DNA of 64,000 nucleotides, from NCBI RefSeq assembly GCF_004145845.1, contig NZ_SELP01000005.1, positions 1-64,000 of the forward strand. The letters are read 5' to 3'. The translations under genes were made by a program, and so were the position numbers. This document shows positions 34,484-43,300 of this stretch, in pieces; within the stretch, counting starts at the first letter, position 1; each line of letters begins with the position of its first letter. Source of the DNA: Loktanella sp. IMCC34160 (GTDB lineage: Bacteria > Pseudomonadota > Alphaproteobacteria > Rhodobacterales > Rhodobacteraceae). The notes below the pieces were generated by a model. That model was not told where the DNA came from. It saw nothing but the letters and a program-made list of their open reading frames with translations, and made no database searches.

Positions 34484-36460
34484 TCAGTCGTCCATCTTCA
34501 ATTCGGGCAGGTCGCGGAACAGGTCCAGTGCCTCGGGATTGGCGAGCGATCCGGTGTTTTTCACCGCCCGACCGTGCACCACGTCACGCACAGCCAGCTC
34601 TGTGATCTTGCCGCTTTTCGTGCGCGGGATATCCGCCACGGCAAGGATCAGCGCAGGCACATGGCGCGGCGACGAACCCTTGCGGATCGCGGTCTTGATC
34701 TCCTTGATCAGCGGCTCCGTCAGCTCTGCCCCATCCATCATCGTGACAAACAGCACCACCCGAACGTCGTCGCCGATGTCCTGCCCGATGACGACGGCCT
34801 CTTTCACCTCAGGAAACTTCTCGACCTCGGCATAGATCTCGGCGGTGCCGATCCGGACGCCGCCCGGATTGAGCGTCGCGTCGGACCGTCCATGGATCAC
34901 GAAACCGCCCGTCGCCCGGCGTTCGGCGAAATCGCCCTGGCACCAGACCCCGTCGAACCGGTCGAAATAGGCACTGCGATAGCGCGCACCGCCGTCGTCC
35001 CCCCAGAACCCCAGCGGCATCGAGGGGAAGGGACGGGTGCAGACAAGTTCGCCTTTTTCGCCGTCCGCAGCGCGGCTGCCGTCATCGCGCCAAACGTCCA
35101 CGGCCATTCCGAACCCGGCCCGCTGAATTTCGCCCCGATGCACCGGCGCGGTCGGATCGCCGAGGACGAAACAGGACACGATATCTGTTCCGCCGGAAAT
35201 GGAGGCGAGGTGCAGGTCGGGTTTCAACGTTTTGTAGACATAGTCGAAACTGTCGCCCAGCAGGGGCGAGCCGGTCGACATCATTGCCCGAAGCGGCGAC
35301 AGATCATGCGCCTCGCCGGGCTTGAACTCCACCTTGCGCAGGCTGTCGATATACTTGGCGGAGGTGCCGAAATGGGTCATCCGCTCGTCGCTGGCAAAGT
35401 CGAACAGCACCTTTGGACGCGGGTGAAAGGGCGACCCGTCGAACAGCAGAAGGGTCGCGCCCCGCGCCAGCCCCGACACCAGCCAGTTCCACATCATCCA
35501 GCCCAGGGTGGTGAAGTAGAACAGCCGGTCGCCGGGCCGCACATCGGCGTGCAGCGCATGTTCCTTAAGGTGCTGGAGAAGCACGCCTCCGGCCCTGTGG
35601 ACGATACATTTCGGCGCCCCGGTCGTGCCCGAGGAAAAGAGGATGTAAAGCGGATGGTCGAAGGGCATCCGCGCAAATGTCAGCGGCCCATCGGGTGCGT
35701 CCGCCTCGAACGCCGCGAAGGTCACGCCATTGTCGACGGCCGCGGCCGTTGCCTGCGCCGTGCCGAGGTAGTCGATCACAACGGTCCGCGTCACGCTTGG
35801 CAACTGACTGGCGATTTCCGCAAGCTTGTCGGTGATGTCAAAGGCCTTGCCGGAATACCAGTAGCCATCGGTCGCGAACAGAACCTTGGGTTCGATCTGG
35901 CCGAACCTGTCCAAAACCGCGCGCGTTCCGAAATCAGGCGAGGCGGAACACCAGACAGCGCCCAGCGACACCGCCGCCAGCATGGCCGCCACGGCCTCGG
36001 GCCGGTTCGGCAGCAATCCGGCCACGCGGTCCCCGGCCCCGACGCCTGCCGCCGACAATGCCTTTTGCAGGCGCGCGACATGGGTTTCCAGTTCGGACCA
36101 GCTCCAGCGCAATTGCGCCTTGTCCTCGCCGCGAAAGACCAGCGCGTCGGCCTCGGGGTCGCGCTGACCGCCCAGCCGCAGCAGGTTCTCTGCGACATTA
36201 AGCCGGGCGCCCGGAAAGAACCGCGTGCTGATCATATCGTCGCCGACGATGACCGGGCCGTCGCCCTTGTCGCCGATCACGCCCATATGGTCCCAGATCG
36301 CATCCCAGAACCCAGAGAGGTCCTCCAGCGCGACGGCAGCCAGATCATCCGACCCGTCGATGGTCGCCCCGGTCTTCCGGGCAAATGGCTCTCGGAAACG
36401 GGACAGTTCCGTTGCGGCGCGGCGGTCGTCGTCCGGGGTCCAGAGCACGCTGGTTGTCAT
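34484..36460 (-). CDS. Acetoacetyl-CoA synthetase (acetoacetate-CoA ligase)
   Basis: 658 aa, the usual length. ANL-superfamily motifs are visible: the P-loop-like LFSSGTTGAPKCIVH, the RMTHFGTSAKYIDSL region typical of acetoacetyl-CoA synthetases, the GGTDIVSCF motif, GRSDATLNPGGVRIG and the C-terminal lysine region PRTKSGKITELAV. It activates acetoacetate with ATP and CoA. That is exactly the second product of fumarylacetoacetase, encoded 4 bp upstream, so it completes homogentisate breakdown to central metabolites. Confidence 0.92.
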   Translation of the reverse strand: MTTSVLWTPDDDRRAATELSRFREPFARKTGATIDGSDDLAAVALEDLSGFWDAIWDHMGVIGDKGDGPVIVGDDMISTRFFPGARLNVAENLLRLGGQRDPEADALVFRGEDKAQLRWSWSELETHVARLQKALSAAGVGAGDRVAGLLPNRPEAVAAMLAAVSLGAVWCSASPDFGTRAVLDRFGQIEPKVLFATDGYWYSGKAFDITDKLAEIASQLPSVTRTVVIDYLGTAQATAAAVDNGVTFAAFEADAPDGPLTFARMPFDHPLYILFSSGTTGAPKCIVHRAGGVLLQHLKEHALHADVRPGDRLFYFTTLGWMMWNWLVSGLARGATLLLFDGSPFHPRPKVLFDFASDERMTHFGTSAKYIDSLRKVEFKPGEAHDLSPLRAMMSTGSPLLGDSFDYVYKTLKPDLHLASISGGTDIVSCFVLGDPTAPVHRGEIQRAGFGMAVDVWRDDGSRAADGEKGELVCTRPFPSMPLGFWGDDGGARYRSAYFDRFDGVWCQGDFAERRATGGFVIHGRSDATLNPGGVRIGTAEIYAEVEKFPEVKEAVVIGQDIGDDVRVVLFVTMMDGAELTEPLIKEIKTAIRKGSSPRHVPALILAVADIPRTKSGKITELAVRDVVHGRAVKNTGSLANPEALDLFRDLPELKMDD

Positions 36461-36464
36461 GGGG

Positions 36465-37712
36465 TCAGCCTTCCAATTTGCGGGCCGGCAAAAGCTCGCC
36501 CGTGCAGGGTCCGAACCCGATCCGGTATCCCTCGCCCAGCGCCGCGCCGCGCAGCGCCAACGTATCGTGATCCTCGATGAAGCTCCGTGTCTCGCCCGTG
36601 TCCAGCGTCAGCGGTTCTTTCCCGCCCCAGCTGAGTTCCAGAAGCGACCCGCGGCTGTCCTTGGTCGGCCCGGAAATGGTCCCCGACCCGAGCAGGTCAC
36701 CCACCCGCATCGGACAACCCGACGAGGTATGGTGCGCCAGTTGCTGGGCGGCGGAATAGTACATCTCGCGGTAGTTCGTCCGCGACAGGATCGTCTCGCT
36801 GCCCCCTTTTGGGGTAAGCCCGACCTCGAGCGCGATGTCATACAGCATCGGTGCAGGTTCGGCGAGATACGGCAAAAGCGTCTTCTCGCGCTCGGGGGTT
36901 GAGGTGCGGAACGGCTCAAGCGCCGCAGCGGTCACGATCCACGGGCTGATCGTCGTCGCGGTCGCCTTGGCCTGGAACGGCCCCAGCGGCTGGTATTCCC
37001 AGGCCTGGATGTCGCGCGCCGACCAGTCGTTCAGCAGCACGTAGCCAAAGATGTTGTCAAAGGCTTCCGCCACCGAGATCGGGCCATTCGAAGGCTGGCC
37101 AACGATAGCGCCCATCTCCAGTTCGATATCGAAGCGCTGCGACGGGCCAAAGCGCGGCGCGTCGTCATTCGGGCCTTTCAGCTGCCCGTTGGGTCGGGTG
37201 ACCGGGGTGCCCGAGACGACGACCGACGACGCCCGACCGTTATAGCCAATGGGAATGTGCAGCCAGTTCGGGGGCAGCGCGTTTTCCGGCCCGCGGAACA
37301 TGGTACCGACGTTGAACGCATGGTGACGGCCCGCGTAGAAATCGGTGTATTCGGTCACATCAAAGGGCATGTGCAGGACCGCATCGGACTGCGCGACAAG
37401 ATAGCCGCGCAACGCCGCCTCCCGGCCGCTCCCCTCGGCCAGCATGTCCGTCAGATTGGCACGCAGCGCGGCCCAGGCGGCCTTGCCCTGCGCCATGAAG
37501 GCGTTCCAGCGCCCGGTCTGCAGTGCCCCGTCGCAGGTCAGCAGGCCATCGGCCTCCATCCGCGCCAGATCGAGGATCTGGTCACCGATGGCCACGCCGC
37601 AACGCGGATCGCTGCCGTTCGTCGAGAAAACGCCATAGGGCAGGTTATTGAGCGGAAAGTCCGTATCGGGCGCATTGGCGCTTTCGACCCAGGAACGGAT
37701 AAGATCGGTCAT
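36465..37712 (-). CDS. fahA: Fumarylacetoacetase
   Basis: 415 aa from the ATG at 37712, 15 bases beyond the isomerase gene's stop; a longer frame overlaps that gene and is rejected. The N-terminal SH3-like domain is followed by the FAH catalytic fold with DFYAGRHHAFNVGTMFR, FDIELEMGAIVG (metal ligands), NDWSARDIQAWEYQPLGPF and GDLLGSGTISGP. It cleaves 4-fumarylacetoacetate to fumarate and acetoacetate with a divalent metal in the cytoplasm. Confidence 0.94.
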   Translation of the reverse strand: MTDLIRSWVESANAPDTDFPLNNLPYGVFSTNGSDPRCGVAIGDQILDLARMEADGLLTCDGALQTGRWNAFMAQGKAAWAALRANLTDMLAEGSGREAALRGYLVAQSDAVLHMPFDVTEYTDFYAGRHHAFNVGTMFRGPENALPPNWLHIPIGYNGRASSVVVSGTPVTRPNGQLKGPNDDAPRFGPSQRFDIELEMGAIVGQPSNGPISVAEAFDNIFGYVLLNDWSARDIQAWEYQPLGPFQAKATATTISPWIVTAAALEPFRTSTPEREKTLLPYLAEPAPMLYDIALEVGLTPKGGSETILSRTNYREMYYSAAQQLAHHTSSGCPMRVGDLLGSGTISGPTKDSRGSLLELSWGGKEPLTLDTGETRSFIEDHDTLALRGAALGEGYRIGFGPCTGELLPARKLEG

Positions 37713-37726
37713 TGGGGTCTCCTTGT

Positions 37727-38356
37727 TCAGGTCGCGTCGGGTTGTGTCTCGGGGCGGGCCGCATCGAAGGCTGGCAGTGCCAGACATCGGGCCTCGATGT
37801 CAGTCAGGCGCTTGAACGGGGTCAGGTCACAGCCCCAGCGATGAGCGTTGTACAGCTGCGGCACAAGGCAAAGGTCCGCAAGCCCCGGCGCATCACCAAA
37901 GCAGAATGGCGTGTCGGGCGCGATCAGCGCTTCGAACGCGGCAAAGCCCCGCGTCATCCAGTCGTTCATCCAGGCAACGGTATCATCCGGACCGTGGCCC
38001 ATGGACTTCAACTTGCCGACGACCCGCAGGTTGTTCACCGGATGGATGTCGCAGGCGATCGTCAGCGCTGCGGCCCTAACCCGCGCACGCGCGACAGGAT
38101 CCGAGGGCAGGAGCGCAGGCGCCGGATGGGTGTCCTCCAGCCAGTCGAGGATCGCCATGGACTGGGTCAAGACCGTGCCGTCCTCCAGCACCAGTGTCGG
38201 TACACCCTGCCCCGGGTTCAGCGCAACGTAGTCCGGCGCGTTCTGGTGTCCCGCGACAAGGTCCACGGGGACCGTCTGATAGACGATCCCCTTGAGGTTC
38301 AACCCGATCCGCACCCGGTAGGATGTCGTGGACCGCCAATAGGAATAGAGCCTCAT
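37727..38356 (-). CDS. maiA: Maleylacetoacetate isomerase (zeta-class GST)
   Basis: 209 aa from the ATG at 38356, overlapping the homogentisate dioxygenase stop (ATGA). The zeta-class signature [19 protein letters not shown] (around residues 5-23) carries the glutathione-activating serine; [23 protein letters not shown] and [12 protein letters not shown] follow. It isomerises 4-maleylacetoacetate to the fumaryl form using glutathione as cofactor. The shared operon with the dioxygenase and fumarylacetoacetase makes the assignment firm. Confidence 0.94.
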   Translation of the reverse strand: MRLYSYWRSTTSYRVRIGLNLKGIVYQTVPVDLVAGHQNAPDYVALNPGQGVPTLVLEDGTVLTQSMAILDWLEDTHPAPALLPSDPVARARVRAAALTIACDIHPVNNLRVVGKLKSMGHGPDDTVAWMNDWMTRGFAAFEALIAPDTPFCFGDAPGLADLCLVPQLYNAHRWGCDLTPFKRLTDIEARCLALPAFDAARPETQPDAT

Positions 38357-39708
38357 TTCTTGCCCGGCGTGCCGTCGAATTTCTTTTCGAGGCTGTCCCA
38401 GCAATCGATGTAGTCGTCCTGAAGCGGCGCTTCCTTGCCCGCGAATTCGGTCAGGTGCTGCGGGAAGCGGGTCTCGAACATGAAGGACATGGTATTGTCC
38501 AGCTTCTCGGGCTTGAGGTCGGCATTCGAGGCCCCCTCGAAGGCACTCTTGTCCGGCCCATGCGGCAGCATCATGTTGTGAAGCGACATGCCACCGGGGA
38601 CAAAGCCCTGCGGCTTGGCATCGTATTGGCCATAAATGTTGCCCATAAGCTCGGACATGATGTTCTTGTGATACCACGGCGGGCGGAAGGTATCTTCCAT
38701 CACCATCCAGCGTTCCCGGAACAGCACGAAATCAATATTGGCCGTGCCAGGCACGCCGGAGGGCGCGGTCAACACGGTAAAGATCGACGGGTCCGGGTGA
38801 TCGAACAGGATCGCACCCACGGGGCAATAGGTCCGCAGATCATATTTCACCGGCGCGTAGTTTCCGTGCCAGGCCACCACGTCCAACGGCGAATGTCCGA
38901 TCTTGCAGCGGTGGAATTGGCCGCACCATTTGATGGTAACGGTGCTTGGCGCCTCGCGGTCCTCGAAGGCCGCCACAGGCGCCTTGAAGTCACGCGGATT
39001 GGCCATGCAGTTTGCGCCGATCGGCCCGCGGCCCGGCAGCTCGAATTTCTGGCCGTAGTTCTCGCAGACGAAGCCACGCGCGGGACCTTCCAGCACCTCG
39101 ACCCGATAGACCAGCCCGCGCGGGATCACCGCAATCTCTTTCGGTTCCAGATCGATGATGCCCAACTCGGTGGCAAAGCGCAGCCGGCCTTCCTGCGGCA
39201 CCACCAGCAATTCGCTGTCGGCCGAAAAGAAGTAGTCGTCGGTCATGCTTTCGGTGACCAGGTAGATGTGGCTTGCCATGCCGACCTGGGTGTTCACATC
39301 CCCGGCGGTGGTCATGGTGCGCATGCCGGTCAGCCAGGTCAGGGCCTCCTCTCCATGGGGCAGCGGGTCCCAGCGATACTGCCCCAGCGAGGTCACATCC
39401 TCGACGACGTTGGGGGCGGATTTCCAATAGGGCACGTCGATGCGCTCATAGCGGCTCGAATGTTTGACAGAGGGCCGGATACGGTAACACCAGGTGCGTT
39501 CGTTCTGATGGCTTGGCGCGGTAAAGGCGGTGCCGGACAGCTGCTCGCCATACAGGCCGTAGTTGCACTTCTGCGGGCTGTTCATGCCCTGCGGCAGGGC
39601 GCCGGGCAGCGCCTCGGTCTCGAAGTCATTGCCAAAGCCGGGCATGTAGCCGGGCGTCGTCGTGCCGCCGTCGGCCTGAATCAGCCCCTTGGGTTCCATA
39701 TCGTTCAT
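38353..39708 (-). CDS. hmgA: Homogentisate 1,2-dioxygenase
   Basis: 451 aa from the ATG at 39708, following AAAGGAC; a TTG eight codons upstream is less likely. Diagnostic segments are [39 protein letters not shown] and the iron-ligand region [15 protein letters not shown]...[10 protein letters not shown]. It is a cupin-fold Fe(II) ring-cleavage enzyme turning homogentisate into 4-maleylacetoacetate. It is followed by maiA (ATGA) and preceded by a VOC gene across a 66-bp gap with a hairpin. Confidence 0.96.
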   Translation of the reverse strand: MNDMEPKGLIQADGGTTTPGYMPGFGNDFETEALPGALPQGMNSPQKCNYGLYGEQLSGTAFTAPSHQNERTWCYRIRPSVKHSSRYERIDVPYWKSAPNVVEDVTSLGQYRWDPLPHGEEALTWLTGMRTMTTAGDVNTQVGMASHIYLVTESMTDDYFFSADSELLVVPQEGRLRFATELGIIDLEPKEIAVIPRGLVYRVEVLEGPARGFVCENYGQKFELPGRGPIGANCMANPRDFKAPVAAFEDREAPSTVTIKWCGQFHRCKIGHSPLDVVAWHGNYAPVKYDLRTYCPVGAILFDHPDPSIFTVLTAPSGVPGTANIDFVLFRERWMVMEDTFRPPWYHKNIMSELMGNIYGQYDAKPQGFVPGGMSLHNMMLPHGPDKSAFEGASNADLKPEKLDNTMSFMFETRFPQHLTEFAGKEAPLQDDYIDCWDSLEKKFDGTPGKK

Positions 39709-39734
39709 GGCGCGGTGTCCTTTGTGCAGCAAAG

Positions 39735-39766
39735 TCGCGCGCGGGCCTGTTCTCCTCCGCGCGCGA
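39735..39766 (-). terminator. Intercistronic hairpin upstream of hmgA
   Basis: TCGCGCGCGG and CCGCGCGCGA form a 10-bp perfect stem with a 12-nt loop between the VOC gene and hmgA. No T-run follows, so it is more likely an mRNA-processing or stability element than a terminator. Confidence 0.5.
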
Positions 39767-39774
39767 TCGTCTTG

Positions 39775-40317
39775 TCAGGCCTTGTTCAGTTCCTTGGCAT
39801 GCAGCCAGTCGGCGTGCTTCGGCGCCTTCTTGGTGCGCGACCATTCTTCCAGCATGTCCCATTTCACCGCGTCCATGCGTTCGAGCAGCGCCTCTTCTTC
39901 CGGATCCGGGCAGGCCAGCTCGATCCGGTGGCCGCTCGGGTCGAAGAAGTAGATGGAATGGAAGATGGAATGGTCGGTGACGCCCAACACCTCAACGCCA
40001 TTGGCCTCCAGATGTTCCTTGAACGCGATCAGTTCCGCACGATCCTTGACCTTGAAGGCAATGTGCTGGACCCAGATCGGGGTGTTCGGATCACGGCCCA
40101 TCTCGGGCTTGGTCGGAAGTTCGAAGAACGCCAGAACATTGCCGTTCCCGGCATCCAGAAACAGGTGCATGTAGGGATCGGGTTCATGGGTCGACGGCAC
40201 ATGGTCCTCAGCGATGGCGAGGATGAAATCCATGTTCAGCATTTTGCCATACCACTCGACGGTTTCCTTGGCGTCCTTGCAGCGATAGGCGACGTGGTGG
40301 ATTTTTTCGATCTTCAT
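39775..40317 (-). CDS. VOC-family protein of the homogentisate cluster
   Basis: 180 aa: MKIEKIHHVAYRCKDAKETVEWY, then HLFLDAGNGNVLAFFELP, WVQHIAFKVKD and FFDPSGHRIELACPDP. Likely metal ligands are H8, a glutamate in FFEL, H86 and E133 of the second module. It is half the size of 4-hydroxyphenylpyruvate dioxygenase and lacks its C-terminal signature, so it is not Hpd. In this operon it may be a small ring-cleavage, glyoxalase-like or repair enzyme. The function is unknown. Confidence 0.82.
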   Translation of the reverse strand: MKIEKIHHVAYRCKDAKETVEWYGKMLNMDFILAIAEDHVPSTHEPDPYMHLFLDAGNGNVLAFFELPTKPEMGRDPNTPIWVQHIAFKVKDRAELIAFKEHLEANGVEVLGVTDHSIFHSIYFFDPSGHRIELACPDPEEEALLERMDAVKWDMLEEWSRTKKAPKHADWLHAKELNKA

Positions 40318-40338
40318 GGTTTCTCTCCTTGGGCGCGT

Positions 40339-40530
40339 TCAGGCGTCTGCGGCGAGGGACAAAGCCTCGTCCAGAACGGCAGCATCGCCGATATGGTTGC
40401 TCAGGATCAGGACGAGGCGGGCGTTGATCGCGTCGCTCTCCTCCTTGGACCGGCCGTCGTGCACGGCCAGCAACTTGGCATAGAAATCGTCCGGTTTCGC
40501 GATGTTCGGGTCGATGTTCAGCTTGGTCAT
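40339..40530 (-). CDS. Small DUF2783 protein, candidate hydroxylase coupling subunit (MhaB-like)
   Basis: 63 aa with a GGAGGACCC ribosome site 8 bases before the ATG, so it is a genuine short gene. It is acidic and helical (FYAKLLAVHDGRSKEESDAINARLVLILSNHIGD). It follows the flavoprotein hydroxylase gene by 14 bp. In Pseudomonas putida the 3-hydroxyphenylacetate 6-hydroxylase consists of a flavoprotein MhaA and a very small coupling protein MhaB; size and position here fit that pair. The identity of DUF2783 with MhaB is my inference from context. Confidence 0.75.
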   Translation of the reverse strand: MTKLNIDPNIAKPDDFYAKLLAVHDGRSKEESDAINARLVLILSNHIGDAAVLDEALSLAADA

Positions 40531-40544
40531 TGTCCGGGTCCTCC

Positions 40545-42167
40545 TCAGGCGCGTCCGGTTGCAGTGTTGACGGCCTTGCGCAGGGCGGCCGCGTCGTAGC
40601 TGTCCCAGCGGGCGGCGATATGCTGGTCCGGGCGCATCAGGTAGACAGCAGATTTGGCGTCTCCCAGATAGCGCTGTGCCAGTTCCGGGTTGCCCGCGGC
40701 CGAGAGCGCGACGCGGGTGACGCCGATCCCGTCCACGTCAATGCTGTCGGGGGCGTCAGCGTCGATGGTCAAAATCTGGAACGATCCGCCCAGCAGTTCC
40801 AGCAGCCAGGTTCCATCCACGGGGGCATCGACCATCGGCGCGCCGACGCGTGTGCGCTCGGGGCCGTCGTCAAGGGCGTCTGGCCCGTTCAGCGACAGCC
40901 CGTCATAGACGCAGGGCACCGACAGACGGCCCGAGTTGACGAGCGGCCGGGCAAAGGCGGCCTTTCCGGCAAGCGTTAGAACCGCATCGCGGAAGATCTT
41001 GCTGATCTCGGTCTTCGGGGTGATGAAATCGGTGGATCGGGTCGAGTTCAGGATATTTTCATCCGCGCCATGGACCCGCTCCTCGGAATAGGTATCCAGC
41101 AGCGTTTCGGGCGCCTTCCCCTTGATCACCAGCCCCAGCTTCCAGCCAAGGTTATCAGCGTCCTGCATGCCCGAATTCGCGCCGCGCGCTCCGAACGGCG
41201 ACACCTGATGCGCAGCGTCCCCGGCAAAGAAGATATGCCCGTGGCGGAAGCTTTCCATGCGCTTGCACTGGAAGGTGTAGATCGAGGACCACACCATGTC
41301 ATACTCGACATCCGGCCCAAGGAAGGCGTTCAGGCGGCGACGAACGTTTTCCTCTTTCAGCTCTTCCTTGCGGTCAACGTCCCAGCCGATCTGGAAGTCC
41401 ACGCGCCAGACGTCGTCCGGTTGCTTGTGCAGCAGGGTCGAGGCGCCTTCGCCGTGGCTGGGTTCGAACCAGAACCAGCGTTCGGTCGGGAACTGAAGCT
41501 CGCCCTTCATCTTGATATCCGCGATCAGGAAACTGTCCTGGAACACCTTGCCGGTGAATTCCTCGCCCAGCATCCCGCGCAGCGGCGAGTTGGCACCATC
41601 GCAGGCCACCAGCCAATCCGCTTCGACCTTGTAGGGGCCGTCGGGCGTCATCACGTCAAGAACGACATGGTCGCCCTTGTCTTCGATCGCGTCGACGCGG
41701 TTCTTGCCGCGCAGCTGGATCGGGGCGCCCTCGGCCTGAAGGGCCCGGACCCGTTCGATCATGTATTGTTCGAAATAGGGTTGCTGAAGGTTGATGAAGG
41801 CCGGGTATTTGTGGCCCTCTTCCGGAAGCAGGTTGAATTCGAAGACCTTGTCATCCTTGTGGAACACCTTGCCGAGGTTCCAGACGACACCCTTGTCCAG
41901 CATCGGTTCGCCGCAACCGTAACGATCTGCGATTTCCAGGCAGCGCTTGGCGAAACAGATCGCGCGACTGCCCATACCGATGCCTTCGTGATCATCGAGG
42001 ACAAGGACGGGAATGCCCTGCTGGCCAAGGTCGATGGCCGTCGCGATCCCGATCGGGCCACCGCCGACGATCACGACCGGGTGCCGAACGGCGCCATCCC
42101 GGTCCTGGTCGGGCGACTTTTCGTAGGGATAGACCTTCTGGGCCAGTTTGTAACGATCGTCGAACAT
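40545..42167 (-). CDS. FAD-dependent aromatic hydroxylase (MhpA/MhaA-like)
   Basis: 540 aa from the ATG at 42167, preceded by GAGGAGGAAAGG. Class A flavoprotein motifs are visible: VVIVGGGPIGIATAIDL near residue 33, the DG motif LVACDGANSPLRG, and GDAAHQVSPFGARGANSGMQDADNLGWKL for FAD ribityl binding. A thioredoxin-like C-terminal domain follows, as in phenol hydroxylase and MhpA. With homogentisate dioxygenase in the same operon and no Hpd, the likely reaction is hydroxylation of 3-hydroxyphenylacetate to homogentisate with NAD(P)H and O2. Other hydroxyphenyl acids remain possible. Confidence 0.85.
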   Translation of the reverse strand: MFDDRYKLAQKVYPYEKSPDQDRDGAVRHPVVIVGGGPIGIATAIDLGQQGIPVLVLDDHEGIGMGSRAICFAKRCLEIADRYGCGEPMLDKGVVWNLGKVFHKDDKVFEFNLLPEEGHKYPAFINLQQPYFEQYMIERVRALQAEGAPIQLRGKNRVDAIEDKGDHVVLDVMTPDGPYKVEADWLVACDGANSPLRGMLGEEFTGKVFQDSFLIADIKMKGELQFPTERWFWFEPSHGEGASTLLHKQPDDVWRVDFQIGWDVDRKEELKEENVRRRLNAFLGPDVEYDMVWSSIYTFQCKRMESFRHGHIFFAGDAAHQVSPFGARGANSGMQDADNLGWKLGLVIKGKAPETLLDTYSEERVHGADENILNSTRSTDFITPKTEISKIFRDAVLTLAGKAAFARPLVNSGRLSVPCVYDGLSLNGPDALDDGPERTRVGAPMVDAPVDGTWLLELLGGSFQILTIDADAPDSIDVDGIGVTRVALSAAGNPELAQRYLGDAKSAVYLMRPDQHIAARWDSYDAAALRKAVNTATGRA

Positions 42168-42190
42168 GCCTTTCCTCCTCAGGCGATGCT

Positions 42191-43141
42191 TCAGTTCTGA
42201 AGCTGTTCCCACATCTCCATGTCGCGCTGTGCGGTCCAGATCCGCGGGGTATCGATGCCGCGCGCCTCGTCATAGGCGCGGGACACGTTGAACGGCAGAC
42301 AATGCTCGTAGATGGCATAGTCCTTGAACTTCGGATCGCAGGCCTCGCGCACGGCGTCCCAGGCGTCCTTGAGGCTGCCGCCCTTCGCGGCGACCTGCTT
42401 GGCCGGCAGATAGGTGCTGTTGACGAAGTCGCGGGTGCTTTCCAGCGCGGCATCGACCATTTCGCGGCCGACAAGCGCGTCACCGCGCCCCGGCGCGATG
42501 CTTTGCGGATCATAGGCTTTCACGGCGTCCAGCGTGCCGCCCCAATCCTCGAAATGGCCATCGCCGCAATAGCAGGCCGAGTGGTATTCGACGATATCGC
42601 CAGTGAACATGGTCTGGGCGTCAGGCACCCAGATCACGCTGTCGCCGGCGGTATGGGCGCGGCCGATCTGCTTGATCTCGACCTTGCGGTTACCAAGGTA
42701 GACCGTCATCTGGTCATTGAAGGTGGTGGTCGGCCAGGTCAGGCCGGGAATGCTTTCATGGCCTTCGAACAGACGCGGAAAACGCTGGAATTCGCTGTCC
42801 CAGTCCTCTTGCCCACGTTCGACAACCATAGACCGGGACTTGTCGGACATGATGATCTGCTCGGCACCAAAGGCGCTTGCCCCCAGAACGCGCACGGCGT
42901 GGTAATGGGTCAGAACGACGTGGCTGATCGGTTTGTCGGTGACCGAGCGCACGCATTCGATCACCTTGTTGGCCAGGCGCGGGGTCGCCTGCGCCTCGAC
43001 GATCATGACGCTCTCGTCACCGATGATCACGCCGGAATTCGGGTCCCCCTCGGCGGTGAAGGCATAAAGCCCCTCGCCGATCTCGGTGAACGAAATCTTC
43101 TTCTCTGCGGTGTCGCCCTGCGATGCGAAAGCCTTGGCCAT
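42191..43141 (-). CDS. Metallo-beta-lactamase-fold protein with an altered metal site
   Basis: 316 aa, first gene of the homogentisate operon. The fold is clear (GVIIGDESVMIVEAQATP, then GRAHTAGDSVIWVPDAQTMFTGDIVEY). The HxHxDH motif reads H79-Y-H81-A-V83-R84, so both second-site ligands (Asp and His) are replaced. The later His (GRAHT) and Asp (TGDIVEY) remain, leaving ligands for one metal. Related proteins accompany such clusters in proteobacteria and are annotated as MBL-fold hydrolases without a known reaction. A thioesterase or lactonase role is a guess. Confidence 0.82.
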   Translation of the reverse strand: MAKAFASQGDTAEKKISFTEIGEGLYAFTAEGDPNSGVIIGDESVMIVEAQATPRLANKVIECVRSVTDKPISHVVLTHYHAVRVLGASAFGAEQIIMSDKSRSMVVERGQEDWDSEFQRFPRLFEGHESIPGLTWPTTTFNDQMTVYLGNRKVEIKQIGRAHTAGDSVIWVPDAQTMFTGDIVEYHSACYCGDGHFEDWGGTLDAVKAYDPQSIAPGRGDALVGREMVDAALESTRDFVNSTYLPAKQVAAKGGSLKDAWDAVREACDPKFKDYAIYEHCLPFNVSRAYDEARGIDTPRIWTAQRDMEMWEQLQN

Positions 43142-43212
43142 GGAGTGTTCCTTGTATCTTTGCCGGTCGGCCCGGTCAGTTCCTTGGCGCCTTGCGCCCT
43201 CATCAGAGAATC

Positions 43213-43280
43213 GTTGTCATCGCAACAATTCCTTTTTCGTTGCAAATGCAATGAATGTCAAGATCATTGCATTTGCAACG
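43213..43280. promoter_or_regulatory. Composite MarR-type operator of the homogentisate operon
   Basis: Two perfect 17-bp inverted arms (43238-43254 and 43264-43280) flank a 9-bp spacer. Each arm contains its own 14-bp near-palindrome: GTTGCAAATGCAAT (43239-43252) and ATTGCATTTGCAAC (43266-43279). A third related core GTTGTCATCGCAAC lies at 43213-43226. Core centres are 26 and 27 bp apart. The same layout recurs before the TRAP operon at 46370-46412. Confidence 0.75.
43233..43261 (-). promoter_or_regulatory. Predicted promoter of the homogentisate operon, embedded in the operator
   Basis: Minus-strand TTGACA (43261-43256) lies in the spacer between the two operator arms. After 17 bp a weak -10, GAAAAA (43238-43233), follows. 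The spacing and flanks match the dctP promoter, so the -35 assignment is credible although the -10 is poor. Confidence 0.45.
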
Positions 43281-43300
43281 ATACACTTTTGTCGCCCGGC

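Noticed and set aside
34574-36580. 668-codon plus-strand reading frame
   Set aside because: It is antisense to the well-conserved acetoacetyl-CoA synthetase and has low-complexity, arginine- and proline-rich content.
39775-40317. VOC protein as 4-hydroxyphenylpyruvate dioxygenase
   Set aside because: It is only 180 aa, about half the length of Hpd, and lacks the C-terminal iron and helix motifs of that enzyme.
38323-40599. 758-codon plus-strand reading frame
   Set aside because: It lies opposite maiA, hmgA, the VOC and DUF2783 genes, which are recognisable throughout. Its translation has no family features. It is a shadow frame caused by high GC content.
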